Assembly: GCA_016342495.1 (NCBI GenBank)
Contig: JAEIOG010000045.1
Coordinates: 1 to 38,804, forward strand
Direction of reading: 5' to 3'
Source of the DNA: Phycisphaerae bacterium
GTDB taxonomy: Bacteria; Planctomycetota; Phycisphaerae; Sedimentisphaerales; SM23-30
Length of the DNA: 38,804 nt
Shown: one piece after another, positions 1 to 7,626 of the stretch
Position numbering within the stretch: position 1 is the stretch's first letter
Layout: every line of letters starts with the position of its first letter
Position numbers and translations under genes: made by a program
Notes under the pieces: generated by a model
Database searches by the model: none
Seen by the model: the letters and a program-made list of their open reading frames with translations, nothing else
Told to the model about the DNA's origin: nothing

Positions 1-87
1 TATGCTCACAGTGCTGGGATTGGGCCAACAGAAGAAATGATGATTTCCAATAAAAAAATTTCATGCGATTGCCCTGGCCCTTATTGA
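1..87 (+). CDS. C-terminal end of an unidentified gene cut by the window edge
   Basis: Frame 1 is open from the first base to a TGA at 85-87, giving 28 residues that end in a cysteine-containing tail (SCDCPGPY). The start lies outside the window, so neither the size nor the family can be judged. It reads like the tail of a real protein rather than random sequence, but the stretch is too short to prove coding. No function is proposed. Confidence 0.25.
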   Translation, partial: YAHSAGIGPTEEMMISNKKISCDCPGPY

Positions 88-211
88 AACTTTCACCCAA
101 CTCACATAAGCATCATTTAGTTGGCAAGTGCCACCGGCGTGTTTGCCGCCTGCATCACACTGGATGTCAGGGACAAGGCTATAAACCTAATCAACATTCA
201 GATCCTGTAAG

Positions 212-226
212 GTGGGCCATGCCCAC
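212..226. repeat. Short palindromic intergenic repeat
   Basis: GTGGGC and GCCCAC are separated by CAT, giving a 6-bp perfect stem just downstream of the broken zinc-ribbon gene (which lies on the minus strand). It resembles the REP-like palindromes elsewhere in this window (near 20868 and 27842) in style but not in sequence. It has no T-run, so it is not a classical terminator. Confidence 0.35.
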
Positions 227-265
227 GCTGAGACCTGCATGCTCACGAACCACCTAGCTAGTAAT

Positions 266-581
266 CTATAATGCACCGCCGCTATCCGTAGCATAACATA
301 AACGAGTTAACATGTCTGCAAACTTATCCCCTCTAAACCATGATTTAGAATGCATATGCCCTATCCAAGACAAGGTTGATGATGGTGAATTGAAAAATCG
401 CTCCATTTCGATAATATACATCGATTCGTCTTCATTACAACCACACGTAAATTGCCAATTTACAGGCTTATCCTCTTTATGAGGAGCTATAGTAAAATAT
501 TCCGCATCTTTAATTTTACAAACTTCGCATTTAGGTTGTTCTTTAAATTATAAAACCATAATCAATCAACTCCATTTTCAT
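266..581 (-). pseudogene. Frameshifted small zinc-ribbon protein
   Basis: Reading the minus strand from ATG at 581 gives MKMELIDYGFII and then a stop. Dropping one T from the run at 545-547 restores an open frame to TAG at 266-268, for a 104-residue protein. The span is 316 nt, exactly one base more than 105 codons. The restored protein has CEVC near residue 18 and CGC near residue 46, which could bind zinc, and a Trp-rich second half (SWIGHMHSKSWF). The amino-acid sequence is clearly protein-like. It lies 63 bp downstream of the PEP-CTERM gene on the same strand. I do not recognise the family; small proteins of this look often occur in mobile or phage-derived regions. The frameshift could be real decay or a sequencing error in a homopolymer. 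Confidence 0.6.
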
Positions 582-644
582 TCTTTTTGTTCAATTTAAT
601 GTTAGTCATTCTGTAAAACCTGATGTATGGAAAAGGCTACTATT

Positions 645-1421
645 CTAAAAAGACACATTCATCTTTCTTCGATAAATTAAATAACAACCCAAAAGAGAAA
701 ATATTAGCATAGCTGGCTCTGGAACAATAATTATATCAGCCGAACCTTCATTCGCACCAGTATTAAATATTCTAAAGTTGTTATCTATCTGAGTTGAATC
801 TGCGAATTTGCCAGTTATCACCCCTGAATAATAGTCTTCATGACCATTTTCAACTAAAATACCATAATCACTGAGTTTATCTCCATATGATAAAGGTTTG
901 CCATTGATTTCAAAATCATAACCTTCAAGATAAATCACTCCATCATCATAAACATTCAGGTATCTTCCGGGGAAATAACCACCTTTGACGGTAACAGTGG
1001 CATTATTTTTAGCCTTAATACTTCTACCAATTTCACCACCTGATATTGTAACATTCGCACTACCAAGAGCATTTAAGTCATTACCAACAGCACCTCCCTG
1101 CATATCAATAGTAACATTATCATATGCATAAATACCCTGCCGACTCTCTAATCCACCAGTAGTAATTCCAAAAGAACCACCTGTCATTAAAATTGTAGCA
1201 TTATTATAAGCTCTAAGGCCATTACCAACTATACCATCAACCAAATCAACATGAGTACCCGGATTATTAGCAATGTGATAATCAACCCAAAGTATTCTGT
1301 CTTCGTAAGAATCATCGTTAATTGTGTGAGGTTGCCCATCATCCCAGTAAAGTCCAGCAATAGATATAGTGTTAATGACTAAAACAAACAAAAATGACAA
1401 ACATAAACGATTCATATTCAT
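645..1421 (-). CDS. PEP-CTERM sorting domain protein with Gly/Asn-rich repeats
   Basis: A 258-residue secreted protein. The ATG at 1421 is preferred over the longer form starting at 1448 because GGAAGA lies a suitable distance upstream and the product then starts directly with a signal peptide (MNMNRLCLSFLFVLVINT). The middle has repeated short units such as NNATILMTGG, NVTIDMQGG, NVTISGG and NATVTVKGG, typical of a beta-helix or right-handed beta-solenoid. The C-terminus has the full PEP-CTERM layout: a VPEPA motif, a hydrophobic helix (MLIFSLLGCYLIY) and a basic RRK tail. By family knowledge this signal is cut by an exosortase and the protein is exported to the surface or extracellular matrix. 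No exosortase gene is in the window. The ligand or function of the beta-repeat part is unknown. Confidence 0.85.
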   Translation of the reverse strand: MNMNRLCLSFLFVLVINTISIAGLYWDDGQPHTINDDSYEDRILWVDYHIANNPGTHVDLVDGIVGNGLRAYNNATILMTGGSFGITTGGLESRQGIYAYDNVTIDMQGGAVGNDLNALGSANVTISGGEIGRSIKAKNNATVTVKGGYFPGRYLNVYDDGVIYLEGYDFEINGKPLSYGDKLSDYGILVENGHEDYYSGVITGKFADSTQIDNNFRIFNTGANEGSADIIIVPEPAMLIFSLLGCYLIYRRKMNVSF

Positions 1422-1612
1422 TATAATTTCTTCCAAAAATATAAGCAATCAGACTGAACTTTCTCAATACAAGTATCATTATACTCTAAAGTCTACTATC
1501 CTACAAGATAAAACTACTAATATAAATAAATCGCAGCTTAAAGCTTACTGCATCAATCACGATATGGAACGAGCCGATGCAGCGACCAGCGGGAGCGGTT
1601 AAATAATGTCTA

Positions 1613-1880
1613 AATCAAGAACGATTCAGTCGCACGCTTAGTGCAAACAGCAATAATCGGGCTTATCAGGGGCAAAATCGGGCTTGTTAGTGGTAAAAGT
1701 GAGTTTGAAACTGGCGGTTGCACCCTTGATAGAGACATAATCGTGTGCACAAGAGACAGAATCGTGCACGATTCTGTCATAATCGAGTCGGCCAGAGGCA
1801 GAATCGACGTGAATTCTCTCTGAATCGAGTTGAATTCTGACAGAATCGAGGGCGCCAGAGACATAATCGGGCACGATTCT
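1613..1880. repeat. 21-bp degenerate tandem repeat array
   Basis: The word AATCG (or a one- to two-base variant) recurs at 1613, 1655, 1676, 1697, 1739, 1760, 1781, 1802, 1823, 1844 and 1865, always in register with a 21-bp period, so about 12 degenerate units are present. On the minus strand the unit begins GATT[CA]TGTC. Because 21 is a multiple of three, several frames stay open and give spurious 60-93-residue proteins with 7-residue repeats (for example LDSVRIQ LDSERIH on the minus strand). There is no convincing start site or SD for these, so I annotate the stretch as a repeat and not as a gene. Confidence 0.8.
1755..1778. repeat. 24-bp perfect palindrome inside the tandem array
   Basis: The arms GACAGAATCGTG and CACGATTCTGTC are exact reverse complements with no spacer. 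It forms where two neighbouring 21-bp units meet in a way that makes them self-complementary. It could be a protein-binding site or could extrude a hairpin. Confidence 0.6.
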
Positions 1881-2053
1881 TACTGTTTTGTTTTTGGTTA
1901 TGAGACAATCAGGCGGCAAAATACCTGAGCCCCTGCCGATTTTATCATGCCGGCCGGCGATATTTTTCCGTTTTTATTGCCGGGGTCAATAATCCAGCCA
2001 GAAAATCTCTTGGCTCACTGTGAATAAATGAAGTATATTAGCCATAGCAAAAG

Positions 2054-2155
2054 ATACCCAAAGGGTATGATTTTATCTGGCAGAGCCAATGCAATAAAAT
2101 ATTGCCGAATATAAACTTATAGGCAGGTAAAATGGACAAACTCAATAGTTATGAG
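2054..2155 (+). repeat. Left copy of a ~100-bp inverted repeat flanking the 2229-4697 gene
   Basis: This stretch matches the reverse complement of 4691-4790: the outer 36 bases agree except for two, the inner 47 bases agree at 40 positions, and a 17-19-base middle part diverges. The outer end contains a small palindrome, ATACCCAAAGGGTAT. The repeat ends 73 bp before the start codon of the enclosed gene. Confidence 0.85.
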
Positions 2156-2228
2156 TATATTATTGTAATCAAGAACAATTAACAGTTTAACTCAGATGCT
2201 TTTGCCCGTTAAAAATGAGGATAATATT

Positions 2229-4697
2229 ATGAAAATCAGGTTAATCGCAGCGGTTTTGTTGACATTAAACATTTTAAGTTTTTCTCTGGCTGATCAAAAC
2301 AAGATTATCAATCCCTATCCCAGAGCAATAGTATCTGAGAATCAGGTTTGGCAATGTGATTTTGAGACTGCCGATCAGCTTTTCAAATCTTTGCATGATT
2401 GTAGCGTCAAACTTGCCGATTCGATGATGATTATCGATTCGGTTGGCAATGACCCATATCTGCATAAAAGCGGAATGAAGATTCAGGGCCCCGCTATTGT
2501 CAAAGTTAAAATGAAAAGCACCGTTGGCGGATCGGGTCAGATTTTTTATACTACCAATAAAACCCCCGGATGGTCCGAAGTTCAAAGCAGCAGATTTAAT
2601 CTCAGCAATGAAAGCGGGCAATTCATGCAATATTCAATTAAACTTGAAACCACCGATGTCATAACCGCCCTGCGGCTGGACCCGATGACCACTGTCGGGA
2701 CCGCTTATATCGACAATATTGAAATCTATCAAATTATTATGAGCCCGCTGGAAATCATTCAGGCCGGCTATAATGAACAAAATATCGAATACACTATCAA
2801 AAATCATGCTAAGGACCGGTATATCATCAGTAATGATGACATAAGTGAATATAGCATCGAACCGGGAAAAACTTTAATTCTTACCGAAACAGTCAAAGCT
2901 GAACATATTAATCAATACCGCAATATTGCAATCTCTATCAAAGGGTTAACCCAAAAATTAACCCGACCAATTTTCCTGTGGAAGCCGGAGATGATCAAAA
3001 AAGATAAGGTGATTAACAAAACCAACTACACCGCTATCTTTGATAAAAATGTTAATTGCCTGCAAATCCTGATTAATTCCAAACCGGTAGCCATAATTTC
3101 CTGTACGAATATTTTCAATATCATTGACAATGTGATTTTTCACGATGATGCCATCGAGGTTAAGACTAATGGCAAAGATTGCCAGTTATTTGTGCATACC
3201 CAAGGTGAATTTCAGGCCGGGCTTCTGGCTGGCTTAGAATATCTCAGCAAAGGCGAGATATCTTCTGACACCTTAGATGACCGTACAGCCAGTCACCTGC
3301 GTTATGAACCAGAATCATATAAAATTACCATGCCGCTGATGATTTGTCAGACCGATCTGGTCAGCATGGCCCTTAGTTGGGATAATCCCAATTGCCAGGT
3401 CAGCTATGCGGTGCCGGATTTTTATAATGGCAGAGAAAATCAACAACGCATGGCTTTACTGAATAACTGGAATAATGCCAGAATTCTGATCGCTAATCCC
3501 CAAACACCCATTGAAGATTTTATTATCGCCACCGCCAAGCTGCCAACTCTGCCGGATTCACCCAGAAATTGGCAACAGCAAATCGATTTATGCCTGGCCG
3601 CTTTCAATGGCCCAATCAAAGATGATGGCGGTTGGCGACATTGCGCTGGTGATCACTGGCCCGTTCAGCCTTATGCCGACCATGCATCCACTCTTTGGCG
3701 ACTGACAGGAAAAATCCCCGCTGAAATTGAAAAAACAATCGTCCCCGGCGGTGGTCACATCAACAATGACAGCATATATTTTGTGACTAATCGGGCAAAG
3801 CAATGGCTGACAATGAAAAAAAATGCTGTTCAGAATATTATTATCAGCCAACAACAGCCCGATGGCAGCTTTCGCTATAATGGCAAATACCGTCAAGGCC
3901 ATTTTGAAGATACCGCCAGCGGATTATGTGCCTTAAATGCCCGCAGCCTGCTGGATTTTGCTTATTATACCGGAGATACCCAAGCTCAGGCAGCCGGTTT
4001 GAAAGCATTGCAGTATATCAGGAGATTTCAAGTCCCCCGCGGCGCCCAGGTCTGGGAGGTTCCCTTGCATACCCCCGACATAATGGCTTCAGCTCACGCG
4101 GTTCATGCCTATACCAGAGGCTATGAACTGACCGGCGATGATGAATTACTCAAACAGGCCAGACGCTGGGCAATCACTGGCTTGCCTTTTGTTTATATGT
4201 GGGGCGATAAACCGGTTTCATGCTATTCAACCATCGCTGTCTATGGGGCCACTAACTGGGTTGCCCCCAACTGGATCGGTCTGCCCGTCCAGTGGTGCGG
4301 CACGGTTTTTGCCGATGCTTTATTGCTGTTAAGCCAATATGATAAATCTTATGATTGGCGAAAATTGGCCCTGGGCATCACTATCGCAGCTGAACAAATG
4401 CAATATCCCGATGGAGCCCATATTGGCTGCCTGCCAGATTCCTTTGAGCTGCAAACTCAAAGCCGACGCCCCTGGGATATCAACCCGACAGCATTGATTA
4501 TTCTCAGATTAAAGCTCAGCGATAAACCGGCAGGCTTGATTGTTTCAATTGACCCTGACAGCGGCAAAAGAATCATCGCGCCATACAAAGCTGACTTCGT
4601 TAATGGCCAGATTCTCTTTCCAGAAGCACCTGATGGCATAGAATTTCAGGCAATATTAAATGGCACAGATATTATCCCGGTTAAAATATCCTCATAA
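2229..4697 (+). CDS. Secreted protein with alpha/alpha-toroid (prenyltransferase/squalene-cyclase-like) region
   Basis: An 822-residue protein; the ATG at 2229 is chosen because GAGG lies nine bases upstream and the product then opens with a signal peptide (MKIRLIAAVLLTLNILSFSLA). The first ~400 residues look beta-rich and may hold carbohydrate-binding-like modules (for example FETADQLFKSLHDCSV near the N-terminus). From about residue 420 the protein becomes helical with recurring tracts such as QQQPDGSFRYNG, EDTASGLCALNARSLLDFAYYTGD, SAHAVHAYTRGYELTGDDELL and ADALLLLSQYD. These resemble alpha/alpha-toroid folds (terpenoid cyclase/prenyltransferase or glycoside hydrolase/lyase type). The toroid assignment is by pattern only; catalytic residues cannot be named. 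The gene stands alone between ~100-bp inverted repeats, and its stop codon lies inside the right repeat. Confidence 0.75.
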   Translation: MKIRLIAAVLLTLNILSFSLADQNKIINPYPRAIVSENQVWQCDFETADQLFKSLHDCSVKLADSMMIIDSVGNDPYLHKSGMKIQGPAIVKVKMKSTVGGSGQIFYTTNKTPGWSEVQSSRFNLSNESGQFMQYSIKLETTDVITALRLDPMTTVGTAYIDNIEIYQIIMSPLEIIQAGYNEQNIEYTIKNHAKDRYIISNDDISEYSIEPGKTLILTETVKAEHINQYRNIAISIKGLTQKLTRPIFLWKPEMIKKDKVINKTNYTAIFDKNVNCLQILINSKPVAIISCTNIFNIIDNVIFHDDAIEVKTNGKDCQLFVHTQGEFQAGLLAGLEYLSKGEISSDTLDDRTASHLRYEPESYKITMPLMICQTDLVSMALSWDNPNCQVSYAVPDFYNGRENQQRMALLNNWNNARILIANPQTPIEDFIIATAKLPTLPDSPRNWQQQIDLCLAAFNGPIKDDGGWRHCAGDHWPVQPYADHASTLWRLTGKIPAEIEKTIVPGGGHINNDSIYFVTNRAKQWLTMKKNAVQNIIISQQQPDGSFRYNGKYRQGHFEDTASGLCALNARSLLDFAYYTGDTQAQAAGLKALQYIRRFQVPRGAQVWEVPLHTPDIMASAHAVHAYTRGYELTGDDELLKQARRWAITGLPFVYMWGDKPVSCYSTIAVYGATNWVAPNWIGLPVQWCGTVFADALLLLSQYDKSYDWRKLALGITIAAEQMQYPDGAHIGCLPDSFELQTQSRRPWDINPTALIILRLKLSDKPAGLIVSIDPDSGKRIIAPYKADFVNGQILFPEAPDGIEFQAILNGTDIIPVKISS

Positions 4698-4790
4698 CAA
4701 TAGAGTTTACCCATTTTCTCTGCCAATAAGTTTATATACTGCAAGACTTTAGAGTTGGCTCTGCCAGAAAAGATCATACCCTTTGGGTAT
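4691..4790 (-). repeat. Right copy of the ~100-bp inverted repeat
   Basis: Reverse-complement partner of 2054-2155. It includes the last bases and stop codon of the 2229-4697 gene and ends with the same ATACCC/GGGTAT mini-palindrome (4776-4790). The mini-palindrome could also serve as a transcription-ending hairpin, but there is no T-run. Confidence 0.85.
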
Positions 4791-4810
4791 AAATCTGTGC
4801 CTGTTTAAAA

Positions 4811-5818
4811 TTAAAGCTTTACAGTTTGTGATGTACCAAGAGACTCAACCTCAGCAGCGATAAGTGCCACAGAATCCCTTGACTGTTCTGGCGTAATAAT
4901 CTCTTTACCAGTAGAGCCATTAGCCAAAGCAGCGAAATATTCTATCTGGCGACTATAGCCATCGCCCGATGATACTTCCGGGGTAAATTTCGTCCCATCG
5001 GCACAAACCACTTCAAATGCCGGATCATTATTGCAATTAAATTTAATGGTCGCCTGGGCAAGTTTGATTTCAAAGCTCATGACAAACTGGGTATCAGGGT
5101 CGCTATACCATGCCCCAACAGCCCAGACATCTTTACCATTGTATACATAGTTAGTTTTAATATATGCAACAGCTTCTGGAGTATCATTGACTGATTTAAC
5201 TGCCTTTGGCATCCCAAAAAGGTATTGCACATAATCAGAATCATGAATATGCAGATCAAGGGCCATCCCGCCGGATTTCTCTTCCGAGGCCATCCAGTTG
5301 CCCACCGACCAGGTTGGTATAGGACTTATCCGGGTAAACTCAGCCTTGATAACATCGCCATACTTACCTGAATCAATAATATCTTTAGTGACAGCATATT
5401 CAGGCCAGAACCGGATACAATGGCCAATCATCAGCTTTTTGCCAGTAGCATTGGTAGCGTCAATCATTTTTTGACATGTATCAATATTAATAGCCATCGG
5501 TTTTTCACACAAAACATGATAGCCGGCTTTTAAGGCTTTAACCGTCAGGTCGCAATGCAAATGGGTTGGCAAAGTCAAAGAAATAGCATCAAAGCCACCG
5601 GCGGCCAAAAGCTTATCAAAATCATCATAGAGCTTTATGCCATCAAAGCTGATAGCATCGCTTCCAGTATCAATATTACCAACCTTTTCTTTAGAATTTT
5701 TAATAGAATCAATATTGGTATCGCAAATCGCTATTACCTCAGCACCATCCAGATCATTCCAGCAACGCAAATGCGTGCGACCCATAAAACCCATTCCAAC
5801 AATTGCTACTTTTAACAT
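4811..5818 (-). CDS. Gfo/Idh/MocA family NAD(P)-dependent oxidoreductase
   Basis: A 335-residue protein of normal family length. The N-terminus is a Rossmann fold with a GxGxxG nucleotide-binding motif (AIVGMGFMGRTH, residues 5-16). The family EKP motif is present in VLCEKPMAINIDTC near residue 100; its Lys is the conserved catalytic/cofactor residue. A second typical block follows, including GGMALDLHIHDSDYVQYLFG, where His/Asp residues sit near the active site. By family knowledge these enzymes oxidise, reduce or epimerise sugars, inositols or related polyols in the cytoplasm; the exact substrate cannot be read. A GGAG lies eight bases before the ATG. It is transcribed away from the MFS gene at 6389 and may share a substrate with it, which is an inference from position only. 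Confidence 0.93.
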   Translation of the reverse strand: MLKVAIVGMGFMGRTHLRCWNDLDGAEVIAICDTNIDSIKNSKEKVGNIDTGSDAISFDGIKLYDDFDKLLAAGGFDAISLTLPTHLHCDLTVKALKAGYHVLCEKPMAINIDTCQKMIDATNATGKKLMIGHCIRFWPEYAVTKDIIDSGKYGDVIKAEFTRISPIPTWSVGNWMASEEKSGGMALDLHIHDSDYVQYLFGMPKAVKSVNDTPEAVAYIKTNYVYNGKDVWAVGAWYSDPDTQFVMSFEIKLAQATIKFNCNNDPAFEVVCADGTKFTPEVSSGDGYSRQIEYFAALANGSTGKEIITPEQSRDSVALIAAEVESLGTSQTVKL

Positions 5819-6388
5819 AATAAAACTCCAATATCAAAAAAAATAATCGTTTAACCTTGTACGATAATAATATTACCACAATATGACAAATGCTCTACCT
5901 AAAATATTATTTTGGTGAAATTTTAGCCATAAGTAGGATAAGATTCCAGCCTGTGCTATAATTAGCAGGTCAGTACGCATTACTTCAATTGACAAAGCCC
6001 TACTTATTTCGTATATTTCCCCCCAGATAAGCAATATAATTATCGCAAATCAAAATCAGCACCACCCCCATCCCGACATAAAGCATTGTAAAACAACACC
6101 TTACGCCGACTACATAATCCCTGAGTTATTTTATCAAATTAGCATATGAAACAAAACAGCACGAAGCGGCAGCGCCGTGCTAAGGCATTATGCCATATTC
6201 CATGATAATTAAAACAATTTTAGCATTAAAATACAATTCATTTTTTTGCTGGCCGCCGCCGCTACCAGCTGTTTGCTGGCTATTTAATGCCATTTACTCC
6301 AAGTCGCTAAAGTGTTACAAAAATTACAATTGTCTAACTTTAAGAATATTGATATATTATTGGGCTATTTTTAATCTGGAAAGAAACA
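5819..6388. other. Divergent intergenic region with promoter and small inverted repeats
   Basis: No gene is seen. It contains a strong sigma70-type promoter (5989-6017), a 9-bp inverted repeat (ATAAGTAGG at 5929-5937 and CCTACTTAT at 5999-6007) whose right arm lies in the promoter spacer, a TGCTATAAT extended -10-like word at 5954-5962, and a REP-like palindrome near 6158-6182 (AGCACG...CGTGCT). Confidence 0.5.
5989..6017 (+). promoter_or_regulatory. Sigma70-type promoter, probably for the MFS gene
   Basis: TTGACA at 5989-5994, a 17-base spacer and TATATT at 6012-6017: a perfect -35 and a 5-of-6 -10. The only plus-strand gene downstream is the MFS transporter at 6389, so the leader would be about 365 nt. 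One arm of a 9-bp inverted repeat lies between the two boxes and could be an operator half-site. Confidence 0.5.
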
Positions 6389-7618
6389 ATGAACCAAAAT
6401 AATACCGACCTGAAAAAACAAATAATCATATTTTTCGCCGCTGCATTTTTCTTCGCCATTGGCGGCAGCGTCTACGAAACTATTTTTAGCAACTTCCTGA
6501 ACGATGTTTGCAAAATATCCGACACTGGACGTGGCTGGCTGGAATTACCACGCGAACTACCAGGCCTGGCCGTAGTTTTTATGACCGGGCTGTTGGCCGC
6601 TATTTCTATGAATCGATTGGGAGTCTTGAGCATATTGATTTATATCGCCGGAGTGCTGGGGCTAATGTTTGTCGAACCAGTCTATGGCATAATCGTCTTT
6701 TTGATGATGGTTGTCAGTACTGGCCAACACCTGATAATGCCCATTCAATCGACCATCGCCCTGTCATTAGGCCAGGAACATAATCGAGGACGACGCGTAA
6801 GCCAAACCCGCCTGGTTCAATCCATGGGAAATATTGTTGGAGCTGGTTTCGTGGCTGTTTATTTTGCTAAAAATCCTATTGACCATACCAATGCCATAAC
6901 CAAAGATTTTCATCCGGCATTCATCTTTTCCATAATCGCTGCTTTTGTTGGAGCAATATTTTATTTCAAACTCCATATCCCTGAACTAAAGAAAAAAAGA
7001 GCCAAACCAATTTTACGCAAGAAATATAGTCTTTATTATTGTCTGGAATTTCTCTTTGGCGCACGTAAGCAAATATTTTTAACCTTTGGCCCCTGGGTTC
7101 TCATCCGCCATTTTGAAAGAAATGTCAGCGAAATAGCTAGTTTGTACTTGATAGCTTCAATTATTGGTTTTATCACCAAGCCCATCATTGGCTATTCTAT
7201 CGATAAACTTGGTGAAAAGAAAGTGCTTATTACCGACGCGATTCTTTTAATAGTCGTTTGTCTGGGCTATGGCTATTCTGAACAGATCGCCGTCAATTTT
7301 GGCTATGCAAAATATGGCTATGTCATCGCCAGCGCATGCTATGTGCTTGACCATTTATTATTTGATTTTGGCGCTGCTCGCAATACTTATCTTTCCAAAA
7401 TCATTCACAGCCGGGACGAACTTTCCGGGACACTGGCTACCGGAGTTTCAGTTAATCACGTAGCATCGATGGCATTGCCGCCTATTGCCGGGTTTATCTG
7501 GGCAACCCTTGGCTTTACCAATTTATTCACTATAGCGGCATTCCTGGCCTTATTCATCGTCTTTGCCGCCACTAAAATACCTAATAAAGCGAAACTGGAT
7601 GAATTAGCCAAAGCTTAA
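6389..7618 (+). CDS. Major facilitator superfamily transporter
   Basis: A 409-residue membrane protein with about 12 hydrophobic segments, the usual MFS size. The first helix starts at IIIFFAAAFFFAIGG and helices recur through the C-terminal LFTIAAFLALFIVFAA. The central cytoplasmic loop is basic (KLHIPELKKKRAKPILRKK, near residue 200), as expected between the two six-helix halves. A conserved-type loop, GYSIDKLGEKKVLITDA, follows in the second half (compare the MFS D-R-x-G-R/K motif). GGAAAG precedes the ATG. The direction and substrate of transport cannot be read; with the neighbouring Gfo/Idh/MocA enzyme a sugar-like substrate is possible. It converges with the LamG gene, leaving only 8 bp between the stops. 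Confidence 0.9.
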   Translation: MNQNNTDLKKQIIIFFAAAFFFAIGGSVYETIFSNFLNDVCKISDTGRGWLELPRELPGLAVVFMTGLLAAISMNRLGVLSILIYIAGVLGLMFVEPVYGIIVFLMMVVSTGQHLIMPIQSTIALSLGQEHNRGRRVSQTRLVQSMGNIVGAGFVAVYFAKNPIDHTNAITKDFHPAFIFSIIAAFVGAIFYFKLHIPELKKKRAKPILRKKYSLYYCLEFLFGARKQIFLTFGPWVLIRHFERNVSEIASLYLIASIIGFITKPIIGYSIDKLGEKKVLITDAILLIVVCLGYGYSEQIAVNFGYAKYGYVIASACYVLDHLLFDFGAARNTYLSKIIHSRDELSGTLATGVSVNHVASMALPPIAGFIWATLGFTNLFTIAAFLALFIVFAATKIPNKAKLDELAKA

Positions 7619-7626
7619 AATGTTTT

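Noticed and set aside
63..257. 64-residue plus-strand ORF at the left edge
   Set aside because: It runs through a palindromic repeat and overlaps a more convincing gene tail in another frame; the composition is not protein-like.
1613..1880. CRISPR array
   Set aside because: The period is only 21 bp, there are no conserved 25-35-bp repeats with unique spacers, and no cas genes are present.
1610..1919. Several overlapping ORFs of 60-93 residues on both strands
   Set aside because: They all arise from the 21-bp tandem array, whose period keeps frames open; none has a good start site.
3588..3902. 104-residue minus-strand ORF inside the 2229-4697 gene
   Set aside because: Antisense shadow of the toroid-type protein with no SD and no domain.
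2040..4800. Target-site duplication around the inverted-repeat pair
   Set aside because: Flanking bases (AAAAG on the left, AAATC on the right) do not form a convincing direct repeat, so the unit is reported as a repeat pair and not as a proven transposon.
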